This document shows, one piece after another, positions 45,400 to 54,696 of a stretch of 64,000 bases of DNA. The DNA is from Flavivirga rizhaonensis. GTDB taxonomy: Bacteria; Bacteroidota; Bacteroidia; Flavobacteriales; Flavobacteriaceae. Location of the stretch: positions 62,001-126,000 of the forward strand of contig NZ_SRSO01000006.1 in NCBI RefSeq assembly GCF_004791695.1, given 5' to 3'. Position numbers and translations under genes: made by a program. Numbering within the stretch: position 1 is the first letter of the stretch; each line of letters opens with the position of its first letter. Under the pieces are notes generated by a model that made no database searches, was not told where the DNA came from, and saw only the letters and a list, made by a program, of their open reading frames with translations.

Positions 45400-46500
45400 A
45401 TGAGGGTATTTTTAATCTGTATTTTTTGTACAGTGTTCAGTGTTTCTTTCTCACAAGATAGGGAGCATACGTCTTATATAGACGTAAATTATGCTAAAGG
45501 AAATATAGCGTTACATAATAACGATATACTACATTTAATTAAAGGACATCCAGAAGGGGTTATTTTAGGTTGGAATAAAAAAACCTACGGGTTTAACGAT
45601 TGGGAACAGCACTATAATTATCCAGATTATGGTGTGTCTTTTGCCTACCAAAATCTAAAAAACGATGTTTTAGGGAATAATTATTCACTATATGCGCATT
45701 ACAATTTCTACTTTTTAAAACGTCATTTAATGCTACGTATTGGTCAAGGTTTGGCTTTAACGACCAACCCTTATGATAAAGAAGAAAATTTTAGAAATAT
45801 AGCCTTTGGTACTAAAATTATGAGTAGTACACTCTTGATGCTTAATTACAAAAAAGAGCGTATTATAGATAGGTTTGGATTACAAGCAGGATTATCATTT
45901 ATTCACTATTCCAATGGTAATGTAAGAGCTCCAAATACGAGTATTAATAACATGGTTCTAAATATTGGAGTGACTTATAATTTAGATGAGGTAGAACCCG
46001 AATATGTGTCAACACTAGATAATGAAAATAAAGAAAAATTCACACAACCCATAAAATATAATATTGCTTTTAGAAGTGGTGTTAATGAAAGTGATACGGT
46101 TGATAGTGGACAATTCCCTTTTTATATTTTTTCTGCCTATGCCGATAAGCGCGTAAATGTAAAAAGTGCGTTGCAGTTAGGAGCCGATGTTTTCTTTTCA
46201 AGATTTTTAAAAGAACATATTTATTATAGATCGGTTGCCTATCCTGAAGATAATTTATCTGGAAATGAAGATTATAAAAGAGTAGGTGTTTTTGCTGGTC
46301 ATGAATTATTCATTAATAAAACGTCACTTATTACACAGTTGGGATATTATGTTTATTATCCGTACGATTTTGAAGGGCGCACTTATTTTAGGGTTGGTTT
46401 AAAACGTTATTTTGGCGATAAGTGGTTTGGAGTATTGACACTAAAATCACATGGAGCCAAAGCTGAGGCGATAGAATTTGGGGTTGGTGTTAGATTATAA
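45400..46500 (+). CDS. PagL-like outer-membrane lipid A deacylase / acyloxyacyl hydrolase family protein
   Basis: A 366-residue exported protein with signal peptide RVFLICIFCTVFSVSFSQ and an amphipathic beta-barrel pattern to a C-terminal strand ending VGVRL. FIHYSNGNVRAPN resembles the HxSN catalytic region of PagL-type lipid A 3-O-deacylases. It would act on LPS in the outer membrane. The second half (about 210-366) repeats a barrel-like pattern and is longer than classical PagL. A TAnnTTTG-like element (45364-45371) precedes it. Confidence 0.7.
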   Translation: MRVFLICIFCTVFSVSFSQDREHTSYIDVNYAKGNIALHNNDILHLIKGHPEGVILGWNKKTYGFNDWEQHYNYPDYGVSFAYQNLKNDVLGNNYSLYAHYNFYFLKRHLMLRIGQGLALTTNPYDKEENFRNIAFGTKIMSSTLLMLNYKKERIIDRFGLQAGLSFIHYSNGNVRAPNTSINNMVLNIGVTYNLDEVEPEYVSTLDNENKEKFTQPIKYNIAFRSGVNESDTVDSGQFPFYIFSAYADKRVNVKSALQLGADVFFSRFLKEHIYYRSVAYPEDNLSGNEDYKRVGVFAGHELFINKTSLITQLGYYVYYPYDFEGRTYFRVGLKRYFGDKWFGVLTLKSHGAKAEAIEFGVGVRL

Positions 46501-46510
46501 ATGACATAAT

Positions 46511-47257
46511 ATGAAAAGAATAGTTTACATATTAGTTTTGTTTTTGACAATAGCTTGCGATAGTGAAAACTCAGGAGATTGTTTCCAGAAAACGGGGCGC
46601 ATTATCCAACAAGAAATAGTAGTAGATTTTTTTGATAAAATATTAGTCAATCGTGATATTGAACTCGTAATTAAGGAAGGTATTCAACAGCAAGTTATTG
46701 TTGAAACTGGTGAAAATTTAATGAATGATGTAGAAGCAGTTGTTTTAGATGGCAAGCTAACATTAACCGACAGTAACAATTGTAATTATGTAAGAGATTA
46801 TGGTGTTACTAAGATTTATGTGACATCCCCAAATATAATAGAAATTAGGAGCTCTACACAGTATGATATAAGCTCAGATGGTGTTTTGACTTATCCAAGT
46901 TTAACGATTCTATCAGAAGATTTTGGAAATCCAGATACTTTTACAAACGCTAATTTTAGATTACAGATAGATAATACCTCCTTTGCATTAGTCTTTAATA
47001 ATTTATCTAATTGTTTTATTTCGGGTAAAACTGAAAACCTGAATCTTACTTTTGCATCAGGAACCTCACGTTTTGAAGGTCGAAATCTTATCGCTCAAAA
47101 AGTAAAATTATGGAATCGATCTTCTAACGATATGATTGTAAACCCCCAACAAGAAATTAAAGGTACTATTTCTGGAGTAGGTAATGTGATTTCTGTAAAT
47201 CACCCACCAATAGTTGAGGTTAATCAACTATATAAAGGACGCTTGATTTTCGAATAG
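46511..47257 (+). CDS. DUF2807 (head GIN domain) lipoprotein
   Basis: A 248-residue lipoprotein: signal KRIVYILVLFLTIAC with lipobox, then ETGENLMNDVEAVVLDGKLTLTD, a typical head-GIN/DUF2807 beta-helix segment. Its function is unknown; such proteins are exported and bound to the membrane. The last 30 bases overlap the convergent ackA gene. Confidence 0.8.
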   Translation: MKRIVYILVLFLTIACDSENSGDCFQKTGRIIQQEIVVDFFDKILVNRDIELVIKEGIQQQVIVETGENLMNDVEAVVLDGKLTLTDSNNCNYVRDYGVTKIYVTSPNIIEIRSSTQYDISSDGVLTYPSLTILSEDFGNPDTFTNANFRLQIDNTSFALVFNNLSNCFISGKTENLNLTFASGTSRFEGRNLIAQKVKLWNRSSNDMIVNPQQEIKGTISGVGNVISVNHPPIVEVNQLYKGRLIFE

Positions 47258-48430
47258 TTTAGTGGCTTGTTTAGCAATTTCCAATTCTTCATTCGTTGGA
47301 ATCACTAAAATTTTTACTTTAGAATCATCTGTATTAATAGCATGTGTCGTTTTAGATCTAATTTTGTTTTTTTCAGCATCTAAATAAATACCTAAAAACT
47401 CCAAATCTTTGGAAACAAGTGTTCTCATTAATTGTGAGTTCTCTCCAATACCCGCAGTAAATACGATCGCATCTAACCCGTTTAGAATAGCAGCATAGCT
47501 ACCAATATACTTTTTTATACGATACACATTCATCTCTAAAGCCAGTTGACATGCCTTATTTCCTTGAGTAGCCTGTTCTTGAATATCTCTTAAATCACTA
47601 AAACCAGTAAGTCCAAGCATACCACTCTTTTTTTGTAGTAGTGTATTTATTTCGTCCAAACTGTAGTCTAGTTTATTTGCTAAATGAAAGATAATAGCAG
47701 GATCAATATCTCCGGAACGTGTTCCCATTATTAAGCCACTAACAGGAGAAAATCCTAAGGAATGATCAATACTTTTACCATCCTTTATAGCCGTCATACT
47801 ACAACCATTTCCTAGATGAATGGTAATAATTTTAGAATCTTTTTTACCTAAATAATCGATGGCTTTTTCTGAAACATACTTATGACTAGTACCATGAAAA
47901 CCATATAAACGAATATGATGATCAGTTAAAAATTCATTAGGAATCGCATATTTATATGCATATTCCGGTATAGATTGATGAAAAGCCGTATCGAAAACAG
48001 CAACTTGTTTTGCATTTGAAAATATGTCTTCAGCAACTTCGATGCCTTCAAGATTAGCAGGGTTATGTAAAGGAGCAAGTGATGATAGTTCTTTAATTTT
48101 TTCTTTTACAACATCGGTAATTTGAGTTGTTTTATTAAAATGGATACCACCATGCACCACTCTATGACCAACTATTGAAATATCCTTTGGAGATTTTATA
48201 ATGCCCGTGTTTTTATCTAAAAGCTGTTTTGATAATAATTTTAATCCATCTTTATGGTTTAAAATAGGGCTTACAAATTCAATAGTGTCATTTTCAGTTT
48301 TGAATTTAAAAATAGCATCATCAGAACCAATACGCTCAATAAGCCCAGAACATAAAATACGCTCTTCTGGCATTGAAAATAATTGAAATTTTATGGAGGA
48401 ACTCCCAGAGTTTAAAACTAATACTTGCAT
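47228..48430 (-). CDS. ackA: Acetate kinase
   Basis: Interconverts acetyl phosphate + ADP and acetate + ATP. VLVLNSGSSSIKFQLF, VGHRVVHGG, RLYGFHGTSHKYVS and MGTRSGDIDPAI are the ASKHA-fold acetate kinase signatures. 400 residues. It is downstream of pta on the same strand, two bases apart; both form the acetate overflow pathway. Its 3' end overlaps the DUF2807 gene tail to tail. Confidence 0.96.
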   Translation of the reverse strand: MQVLVLNSGSSSIKFQLFSMPEERILCSGLIERIGSDDAIFKFKTENDTIEFVSPILNHKDGLKLLSKQLLDKNTGIIKSPKDISIVGHRVVHGGIHFNKTTQITDVVKEKIKELSSLAPLHNPANLEGIEVAEDIFSNAKQVAVFDTAFHQSIPEYAYKYAIPNEFLTDHHIRLYGFHGTSHKYVSEKAIDYLGKKDSKIITIHLGNGCSMTAIKDGKSIDHSLGFSPVSGLIMGTRSGDIDPAIIFHLANKLDYSLDEINTLLQKKSGMLGLTGFSDLRDIQEQATQGNKACQLALEMNVYRIKKYIGSYAAILNGLDAIVFTAGIGENSQLMRTLVSKDLEFLGIYLDAEKNKIRSKTTHAINTDDSKVKILVIPTNEELEIAKQATKLFENQASFI

Positions 48431-48432
48431 GC

Positions 48433-50523
48433 TTATTGATTTTGAGCTTGAATAGCAGTGATTATAACGGTACTGTAAATATCATCAACAGTACAACCTC
48501 TACTAAGATCGTTTACTGGTTTATTTAATCCTTGCAAAACAGGGCCTATAGCCAATGCACCTGTTTCACGTTGTACAGCTTTGTAGGTGTTATTACCTGT
48601 ATTTAAATCTGGAAAAATTAAAACACTAGCATGTCCAGCTACCTCAGAATCTGGTAGTTTGGTTTTTCCAATACGCATATCTACTGCAGCGTCATACTGA
48701 ATGGGGCCTTCAATTTTTAAATCTGAAGCTTGTGCTTTTACAATATCGGTTGCCTCTCTAACTTTTTCTACATCAATTCCTTTTCCAGAAGCACCAGAAG
48801 AGTAAGAAAGCATAGCAACTTTAGGATTTATACCAAACTCTTTTGCTGTTTGAGCGGACGAAATTGCTATTTCTGCCAACTGTTGTGCATTTGGGTTTGG
48901 ATTAATAGCGCAATCTCCAAACACAGAAATTCTGTCTTCTAAGCACATAAAGAAAATAGACGATACTAGGTTTACACCCGGTTTTGTTTTTATAAATTGT
49001 AAAGCAGGACGCAAGGTATGTTGTGTAGTATGTACAGCTCCAGAAACCATGCCGTCTGCATGCCCTTTGTAAATCATCATAGTGCCAAAATAAGAAACAT
49101 CAGTCATGGTATCTTTTGCCATTTCCAAAGTTACATTTTTATGTTTTCTAAGCTCATAAAAAGTACTAACGTAATCTTCAAAATGAGGTGATTTTGTGGG
49201 AGATACAATATTTATTTCATCTGTATTTAAAGGAATATCTAATTTTTCAATAAGATCTTTAATTTTATCTTCTTCACCCAAAAGTGTTAACTCTACAACA
49301 TGGGCATTAGTTAACCTTGCAGCTGCACGTAATACGCGTTCATCATACCCTTCTGGTAAAACAATATGCTTTTTATCATTTAAAGCGTGTTGCAATAAAT
49401 TGTATTGAAACATTCTAGGAGTGAACACTTCAGATTCAAAAGTAATAAGTTTATCTGCCAGCTTATCAGTGTCTACATGTTTTTCAAAAACAGCTATAGA
49501 TGTGGTTATTTTTTCTGTGTTTTCAGCATATATTCTAGATTTAATATTGCCAATACTGCTGGTTACATTATAAGTACCTCCCTTTACACTAATAAGTGGA
49601 ACAATGCTGGAGAGTCCTTCAATAAGTTTTAAAATAGGTTCCTCAGGGATAAGCCCTCCTGTTAAAATAATTCCTGCAATTTTAGGATAATTCTTAGAGA
49701 TATTAGCTTGTAAAGCCCCTAGAATAATATCCGCTCTGTCACCAGGAGCTATAACCAATGCATTTTCCTTAAGATGCACCAAATAATTGCATAATTGCAT
49801 GGCACCTACACTAAAACTCTCGGTGAGGTTATTCAGCATGTCATGACCAAAAAGAACCTCACCACCTAAAGCTCTCGAAATTTCTTTTACAGTAGGACTG
49901 CTTAGGTTAGGGATTTTTGGTATAACTGTAATATCTGTATCATTACTTATACGCGTTTTCAATTGCTCCTTAAGCGTAGAAATATAATCAGGGTTTGCTT
50001 TATTAGTTATTATTGAAAGTACATCAACATCTTGTTTAAAAGTGTCATGCGCTAATTGAACACTATCTACAATCTCTTTAAGCTCTTTCTTATCTCCTTG
50101 AGAAACGATGATAACAGGAAGTCCAAGGTTTTTAGATACTAAAATATTAATATCTAGCTCCAGACTTGAGTTTTCATGAGAGAAATCGGTGCCTTCCACC
50201 AAAACAAAATCAAAATGTTCTTCAAGATTTTTATATTTTTTAATAATTTCATCTAAAACTTCTCCAGATTTTCCTTGGTTATATAAATCGAGTACTTGAT
50301 TTCTTGTATATGCAAATGTTTTCTTGTAGTTAACATCTAATTCAAAATGGGACATTACCGTATTGATGTGATTATCCATTTCTCCCGTTTCAAGATCTTC
50401 AATAATTGGTCTAAAATATCCAACCTTGGCAGTTTTTCCCAAAAGCATACGCATCAAACCAAGAACAACAACAGATTTCCCACTGTTAGGCTCGATAGTT
50501 GCTACATAAATTCCTTTACTCAT
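48433..50523 (-). CDS. pta: Phosphate acetyltransferase, long form
   Basis: Makes acetyl phosphate from acetyl-CoA. The 696-residue long form has a BioD-like P-loop N-terminal domain (GIYVATIEPNSGKSVVVLGL), a central DRTGG domain (about 215-330) and the catalytic C-terminal PTA domain (MVSGAVHTTQHTLRPALQ, SYSSGASGKG, GPIQYDAAVD). The N-terminal domains usually allow regulation by NADH or pyruvate. First gene of pta-ackA. Confidence 0.95.
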   Translation of the reverse strand: MSKGIYVATIEPNSGKSVVVLGLMRMLLGKTAKVGYFRPIIEDLETGEMDNHINTVMSHFELDVNYKKTFAYTRNQVLDLYNQGKSGEVLDEIIKKYKNLEEHFDFVLVEGTDFSHENSSLELDINILVSKNLGLPVIIVSQGDKKELKEIVDSVQLAHDTFKQDVDVLSIITNKANPDYISTLKEQLKTRISNDTDITVIPKIPNLSSPTVKEISRALGGEVLFGHDMLNNLTESFSVGAMQLCNYLVHLKENALVIAPGDRADIILGALQANISKNYPKIAGIILTGGLIPEEPILKLIEGLSSIVPLISVKGGTYNVTSSIGNIKSRIYAENTEKITTSIAVFEKHVDTDKLADKLITFESEVFTPRMFQYNLLQHALNDKKHIVLPEGYDERVLRAAARLTNAHVVELTLLGEEDKIKDLIEKLDIPLNTDEINIVSPTKSPHFEDYVSTFYELRKHKNVTLEMAKDTMTDVSYFGTMMIYKGHADGMVSGAVHTTQHTLRPALQFIKTKPGVNLVSSIFFMCLEDRISVFGDCAINPNPNAQQLAEIAISSAQTAKEFGINPKVAMLSYSSGASGKGIDVEKVREATDIVKAQASDLKIEGPIQYDAAVDMRIGKTKLPDSEVAGHASVLIFPDLNTGNNTYKAVQRETGALAIGPVLQGLNKPVNDLSRGCTVDDIYSTVIITAIQAQNQ

Positions 50524-50687
50524 AGTGTTTTTTAGTGTTACAAGATAGCTTATTACTTACTGTATAGGTGAAGTAACGATATATTGTGTTATAAAATATT
50601 ATACAACAAAATTAATACCTTCATATTATGCTAAGGATGATATTTGTCATACTTTCCATTTAAAACTTATCAATATAAAAAAGGTGT

Positions 50688-51584
50688 CTATTTTGATGTT
50701 AAATCTCTAAAAAGTGACTCTAAACTAGCGTTCTTTTGATTAAGCTGCAATATTTTTAATTGATTATCGTGAGCAAAATCAAAAACATAAGATCGCATAT
50801 CTTCAGAAGCATTAAAAGTAATCTCATAAACAAAACCATGCGTATTTGCTACATTTTTCACTTTTGGAAGTTTTAGCAAAAAAGCATCTTCAACACGATA
50901 ATCAAATTCAACAATAACAATTTGTTCTTTGGCATCATGTAGCTCGCTTAGTTTTTTGTCTGCAACTATCTCCCCTTTATTAATTATAATCACACGATCA
51001 CACATCGCTTCCACTTCTTGCATAATATGTGTAGATAGAAATACGGTTTTAGTTTCTCCAATCGTTTTTATTAGATGTCTAATATCAACCAATTGGTTAG
51101 GGTCTAAACCAGTGGTCGGTTCATCTAATATTAAAACATCAGGATCATGTAATAAGGCATTGGCTAAACCAACACGCTGGCGATATCCTTTAGAAAGCTG
51201 TCCTATTTTTTTATGAACTTCTGGTGTTAAGCCAGTAAGTTCGATAACATCATCAATACGTTGTTTAGAAACTTTGTAAATACTAGCATTAAAGTTTAGG
51301 TACTCTTTAACAAACATGTCTAGATATAATGGATTATGCTCGGGTAAATATCCAACACTTTGTTGTACATGTTTAGCATTTTCTTTTATGTCATATCCAT
51401 TTACCTTAGCACCACCTTCACTAGGATTAATATAAGTGGTTAATATTTTCATCATGGTCGATTTCCCAGCACCATTTGGACCTAAAAAACCAACAATTTC
51501 TGGTTTGTTGACTTTAAACGATATATTGTTTAGAGCTTTCTGTTCACCATAAAGTTTTGAAACCCCAACTACTTCAATAGACAT
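50688..51584 (-). CDS. gldA: ABC-transporter ATPase, probably gliding protein GldA
   Basis: A 298-residue ATPase: Walker A GPNGAGKST (residues 35-43), signature QLSKGYRQRVGLANAL, Walker B VLILDEPTTGLDP and the H-loop STHIMQEVEAMCD. Sequence and length match GldA, which works with GldF/GldG in flavobacterial gliding motility; those partners are not in this window. An ABC-2-type export ATPase of another system is the alternative. Confidence 0.8.
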   Translation of the reverse strand: MSIEVVGVSKLYGEQKALNNISFKVNKPEIVGFLGPNGAGKSTMMKILTTYINPSEGGAKVNGYDIKENAKHVQQSVGYLPEHNPLYLDMFVKEYLNFNASIYKVSKQRIDDVIELTGLTPEVHKKIGQLSKGYRQRVGLANALLHDPDVLILDEPTTGLDPNQLVDIRHLIKTIGETKTVFLSTHIMQEVEAMCDRVIIINKGEIVADKKLSELHDAKEQIVIVEFDYRVEDAFLLKLPKVKNVANTHGFVYEITFNASEDMRSYVFDFAHDNQLKILQLNQKNASLESLFRDLTSK

Positions 51585-51617
51585 AAAAAATTATTTGTTT
51601 CAAAAATAAACATAAAA

Positions 51618-51850
51618 TCAGTTAATTTTTGAAACAATTACTTTTTTCTCTTTTTTAATAATACCATAAACGTATTCACCATTTTTATTTTTCTCATACG
51701 CAATTCCTTGGCCATGAAACCCAACTGGGATTGTTTTTTTCCATTGTAAAGTATATCCTTTTTTAGGAAATTCCAGAACGTATAGTTTAGCCTCATCATG
51801 TCCGGTGCAAAGTATGCTTCCATCAGATAGAATGACTCTCCTGGAATTAC
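51618..51850 (-). pseudogene. C-terminal fragment of an unrecognised gene, frameshifted to its neighbour
   Basis: A second frame, ending with TGA at 51618-51620, reads a protein-like stretch (RVILSDGSILCTGHDEAKLY ... GFHGQGIAYEKNKNGEYVYG ... VIVSKIN) that looks more natural than the overlapping end of the ORF at 51638. It has no start of its own. It seems to be the 3' end of another gene joined by deletion to the beginning of the one upstream. Confidence 0.5.
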
Positions 51851-52111
51851 TTTTTTTTCGTCTTGGTAGCCGAGGTAAGAAATGGTCAATGTATAGTTTC
51901 CATCGGGTAAATAAATAGAAAAAACGCCATCAAGATTTGAGTTAGTTCCTAAACTTGTACCATCAACTACTACAGAAGCATAGGGTAAAGGGATGTTGTT
52001 AATATCAGTTATTACGCCTGTAATGTTTTTATCTACAAAGGTGTTTGCAAATAAATTGTTGATAAAAATGAAGCTAAAAAAGAAAAGTGTTTTTGAGAGA
52101 TTTAATGTCAT
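51638..52111 (-). pseudogene. Truncated CarboxypepD_reg-like exported protein, chimeric end
   Basis: 157 residues with signal peptide SKTLFFFSFIFINNLFA and one carboxypeptidase-regulatory-like beta-sandwich (ITGVITDINNIPLPYASVVVDG ... GNYTLTISYLGYQDEKK), the usual plug-side N-terminus of a TonB-dependent receptor or related surface protein. After about residue 90 the sequence becomes a basic, low-quality tail read out of frame over the remnant at 51618-51850. Probably a dead gene start joined to another gene's end. Confidence 0.55.
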
Positions 52112-52389
52112 TATAAGGATGTTTTTAATTAAAAAACAAATGTAGTTTCGGAGTGTTAATAGTTGATATATAGATAGTTAATCAATTGTTATTAAAATCG
52201 AGTAGATTTTATTGTAATAGCTTTATCTGTTATTAAAAGGCTATTTTTTTGTAAAAATATTTACACTAAGAATTATTAAAGATATTTTGGTATAACTTAA
52301 AATGTGTTGCGTTTCGATAAAAAAACGAGCTTAATATTTAATAATCTTTAAAACTTTTAAAAAATTCAAAAAAAACTGATAGCACAATT

Positions 52390-52418
52390 TTGATTTCTTA
52401 AAATATTAATTACTTTAG
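52390..52418 (+). promoter_or_regulatory. Promoter of the aromatic amino-acid operon
   Basis: TTG (52390-52392), an 18-base spacer and TACTTTAG (52411-52418), which matches TAnnTTTG at seven of eight bases. Transcription would begin near 52424, only a few bases before the leader-peptide ATG. The rest of the gap back to 52112 is AT-rich and shows no gene. Confidence 0.5.
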
Positions 52419-52428
52419 CCCCATAATT

Positions 52429-52512
52429 ATGACAACAACAGTATATTATACATATTTTAACAACTGGTTTTATTTCTTTTTTAGCAAAAGGGACGAGGCG
52501 TTGTATGTATAA
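52429..52512 (+). CDS. Aromatic leader peptide of an attenuator
   Basis: A 27-residue ORF with 11 aromatic residues: Tyr 6, 7, 9, 15, 26; Phe 10, 14, 16, 17, 18; Trp 13. The run NNWFYFFF is diagnostic. It ends with TAA 25 bases before a strong terminator and lies upstream of pheA, an aminotransferase, tyrA and DAHP synthase. The arrangement is that of classical transcription attenuation, where ribosome stalling on scarce Phe/Tyr/Trp codons prevents the terminator. Too short for ordinary gene finders. Confidence 0.85.
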   Translation: MTTTVYYTYFNNWFYFFFSKRDEALYV

Positions 52513-52536
52513 TTTATAACTATAAATTTTAATATG

Positions 52537-52604
52537 AGTCTCGATGGAAATCGGGACTTTTTTTTGTTCAACTTTTAGTTGAACAACCTCAATGAAGATT
52601 GAGG
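52537..52604 (+). terminator. Attenuator terminator and following hairpins
   Basis: AGTCTCGAT-GGAA-ATCGGGACT (nine pairs, one G-U) then T8 (52558-52565) is a clear intrinsic terminator before the pheA gene. Just upstream, AATTTATA-AC-TATAAATT (52511-52528) can form a competing hairpin. Downstream, GTTCAAC-TTTTA-GTTGAAC (52566-52584) and CCTCAAT-GAAG-ATTGAGG (52587-52604) are perfect hairpins of unknown role. Confidence 0.8.
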
Positions 52605-52627
52605 TCTTAATAAAATAAAATTAGATT

Positions 52628-53455
52628 TTGATAAAAACGGTAGCCATACAAGGAGTAAGAGGATCTTTTCATCATATTGTGTCACAGCAATTTTTTGAAA
52701 AGCCTGTCGATGCTATCGAATGTTTAACATTCGATAGGGTTGTCGAATCTTTAATAACTAAAGAATGTGATGCGGCCATTATGGCTCTGGAAAACTCTAT
52801 AGTAGGGTCTATTATTCCTAATTATGCTTTAATAGACACCTATGGTCTACACATTGTTGGTGAGCATTATTTAGATATTCAGCATAACTTAATGGCATTG
52901 CCGGGACAACGTATTGAGGATATTGAAGAAGTGTATTCGCATCCCATGGCATTGTTACAATGTAAAGAGTTTTTCAAGCAATATCCGCACATTAAACTAG
53001 TAGAGGATAAGGATACTGCAGAGGTTGCTCAACGTATTCAAGAAAAAAAGCTTAAAGGTATAGGAGCTATTGCAAGCACACTGGCAGCAGATATATTTGA
53101 GTTAGATATTCTAGCAGAGAGTATCCAAACGATAAAGCACAATGAAACGCGTTTCGTTATTGTAAAACGAACAAATTCTGAAGTGTCTGAAAATGACATT
53201 AACAAAGCTTCGGTTAAATTTGAAAGTGATCATAAACGAGGTAGTTTGGCAGCAATTCTTAATGTGATGAGTGATTGCAAATTGAATCTAACTAAAATTC
53301 AATCCTTACCAATAATTGAAACACCTTGGAAATATGCTTTTTTTGTTGATGTTACTTTTGAAAACTATATAGATTTTAAAAAATCAAAATCTATAATTGA
53401 TATTATGGGGGAAGGATTTAAAGTGTTGGGTGAATATAAAAAGGCCAAATTATGA
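52628..53455 (+). CDS. pheA: Prephenate dehydratase
   Basis: Converts prephenate to phenylpyruvate. VAIQGVRGSFHHIVSQQFF, ECDAAIMALENSIVGSI and the KHNETRFVIVKR motif (catalytic Thr region) are present; the C-terminal ACT domain (about 195-270, KRGSLAAILNVMSDCKLNLTKIQS) should bind phenylalanine for feedback. 275 residues; no fused chorismate mutase, which is on the DAHP synthase instead. Start codon TTG; no ATG is available nearby. The stop overlaps the next ATG by four bases. Confidence 0.93.
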   Translation: MIKTVAIQGVRGSFHHIVSQQFFEKPVDAIECLTFDRVVESLITKECDAAIMALENSIVGSIIPNYALIDTYGLHIVGEHYLDIQHNLMALPGQRIEDIEEVYSHPMALLQCKEFFKQYPHIKLVEDKDTAEVAQRIQEKKLKGIGAIASTLAADIFELDILAESIQTIKHNETRFVIVKRTNSEVSENDINKASVKFESDHKRGSLAAILNVMSDCKLNLTKIQSLPIIETPWKYAFFVDVTFENYIDFKKSKSIIDIMGEGFKVLGEYKKAKL

Positions 53456-54597
53456 TTGAACCAGCAAATAGATTACAAACGGTAGAAGAATATTACTTTT
53501 CAAAGAAATTAAGAGAAGTGAACTTTCTTATAACTAGCGGAAAGCCTATCATTAATTTGGGTATTGGAAGTCCTGATTTACAGCCACCACAAAAAGTAGT
53601 AGAAGCTATAAAGGAAGGGTTGTTAGCACCAAATGCACATAAGTATCAAAGTTACCAAGGGCTGCCTGAATTAAGAGAAGCTATAACGGAATTTTATAAA
53701 GAACACTTTTCAGTATCCTTAAGCCCTACAACAGATGTTTTACCGCTTATGGGAAGTAAAGAAGGCATTATGCATATTTCTATGGCATATTTAAATGAAG
53801 GTGATGAGGTTTTGATCCCAAATCCAGGATACCCAACATATCAATCTGTTACAAAATTAGTAGGAGCGAAACCTGTTTTTTACGAATTAGATGCAGCAAA
53901 TAATTGGTTGCCAGATTTTGAAGCTTTAGAGCAATTAGATTTGAGTAAAGTGAAATTGATGTGGGTAAACTATCCGCATATGCCTACAGGAGCTCAGCCA
54001 AATACTTTTTTGTTTGAACAATTAGTAGCATTTGCTAAGCATCACGATATTTTGATAGTTAACGATAATCCGTATAGTTTTATATTAAATGAAGCACCAA
54101 AAAGTATATTAAGTGTTGAAGGAGCAAAAGATGTTTGTTTAGAACTTAATTCGTTAAGTAAAACCTTTAATATGGCAGGATGGCGTGTAGGAATGGTAGT
54201 TGGAGACAGTAAGCATATTAGCAATATTTTAAAGGTGAAGAGTAATATGGATTCTGGGATGTTTTATGGTATCCAAAAAGGAGCCATAGAAGCTCTAAAG
54301 TGCTCAGAAATGTGGTTTGTTACTTTAAATAGTGTGTATAAACAGCGTCGCGATTTAGTTTGGAAATTAGCAGATGCTTTAAACTGTACTTACGATAAAA
54401 ATGCCACAGGACTTTTTGTATGGGCCAAATTACCAGCTCATGTGAAAGCAGAAGCGTATATAGATTCGATACTTAAAAACAATCATATATTTATTACGCC
54501 TGGAACCATTTTTGGAAGCCAAGGAGAAGGGTACATTCGTTTTTCTTTATGCGCATCGAACGAAGTTTTAGAAGAAGCCATAAAAAGAATTAAATAG
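53452..54597 (+). CDS. Class I/II PLP aminotransferase, probably aromatic
   Basis: A 381-residue fold-type I aminotransferase: YQGLPELREAITEFY, NPGYPTYQS, WVNYPHMPTGA, VNDNPYSF and PLP lysine in LNSLSKTFNMAGWRVGM. Between pheA and tyrA it probably transaminates phenylpyruvate and hydroxyphenylpyruvate (or prephenate). Specificity for aromatic residues is inferred from the operon; the family also includes aspartate and methionine aminotransferases. Confidence 0.88.
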   Translation: MIEPANRLQTVEEYYFSKKLREVNFLITSGKPIINLGIGSPDLQPPQKVVEAIKEGLLAPNAHKYQSYQGLPELREAITEFYKEHFSVSLSPTTDVLPLMGSKEGIMHISMAYLNEGDEVLIPNPGYPTYQSVTKLVGAKPVFYELDAANNWLPDFEALEQLDLSKVKLMWVNYPHMPTGAQPNTFLFEQLVAFAKHHDILIVNDNPYSFILNEAPKSILSVEGAKDVCLELNSLSKTFNMAGWRVGMVVGDSKHISNILKVKSNMDSGMFYGIQKGAIEALKCSEMWFVTLNSVYKQRRDLVWKLADALNCTYDKNATGLFVWAKLPAHVKAEAYIDSILKNNHIFITPGTIFGSQGEGYIRFSLCASNEVLEEAIKRIK

Positions 54598-54658
54598 TAT
54601 TGATAGTAGAAATTTAGTTAGCAGTTAAACTGATAAAAAGTAATAATAATTAATAATT

Positions 54659-54673
54659 CTTCCCTTTGGGAAG
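54659..54673 (+). repeat. Partial family A repeat upstream of tyrA
   Basis: CTTCCCTTTGGGAAG, a 15-base inverted repeat, 23 bases before the tyrA ATG. The GGTTGGGGAGG tail seen in the other forward copies is absent. Confidence 0.6.
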
Positions 54674-54696
54674 ATACCTCAAAGAGACAGATTGGA

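Noticed and set aside
48730..50535. Plus-strand ORFs across pta
   Set aside because: They are shadows of a well-conserved pta on the other strand.
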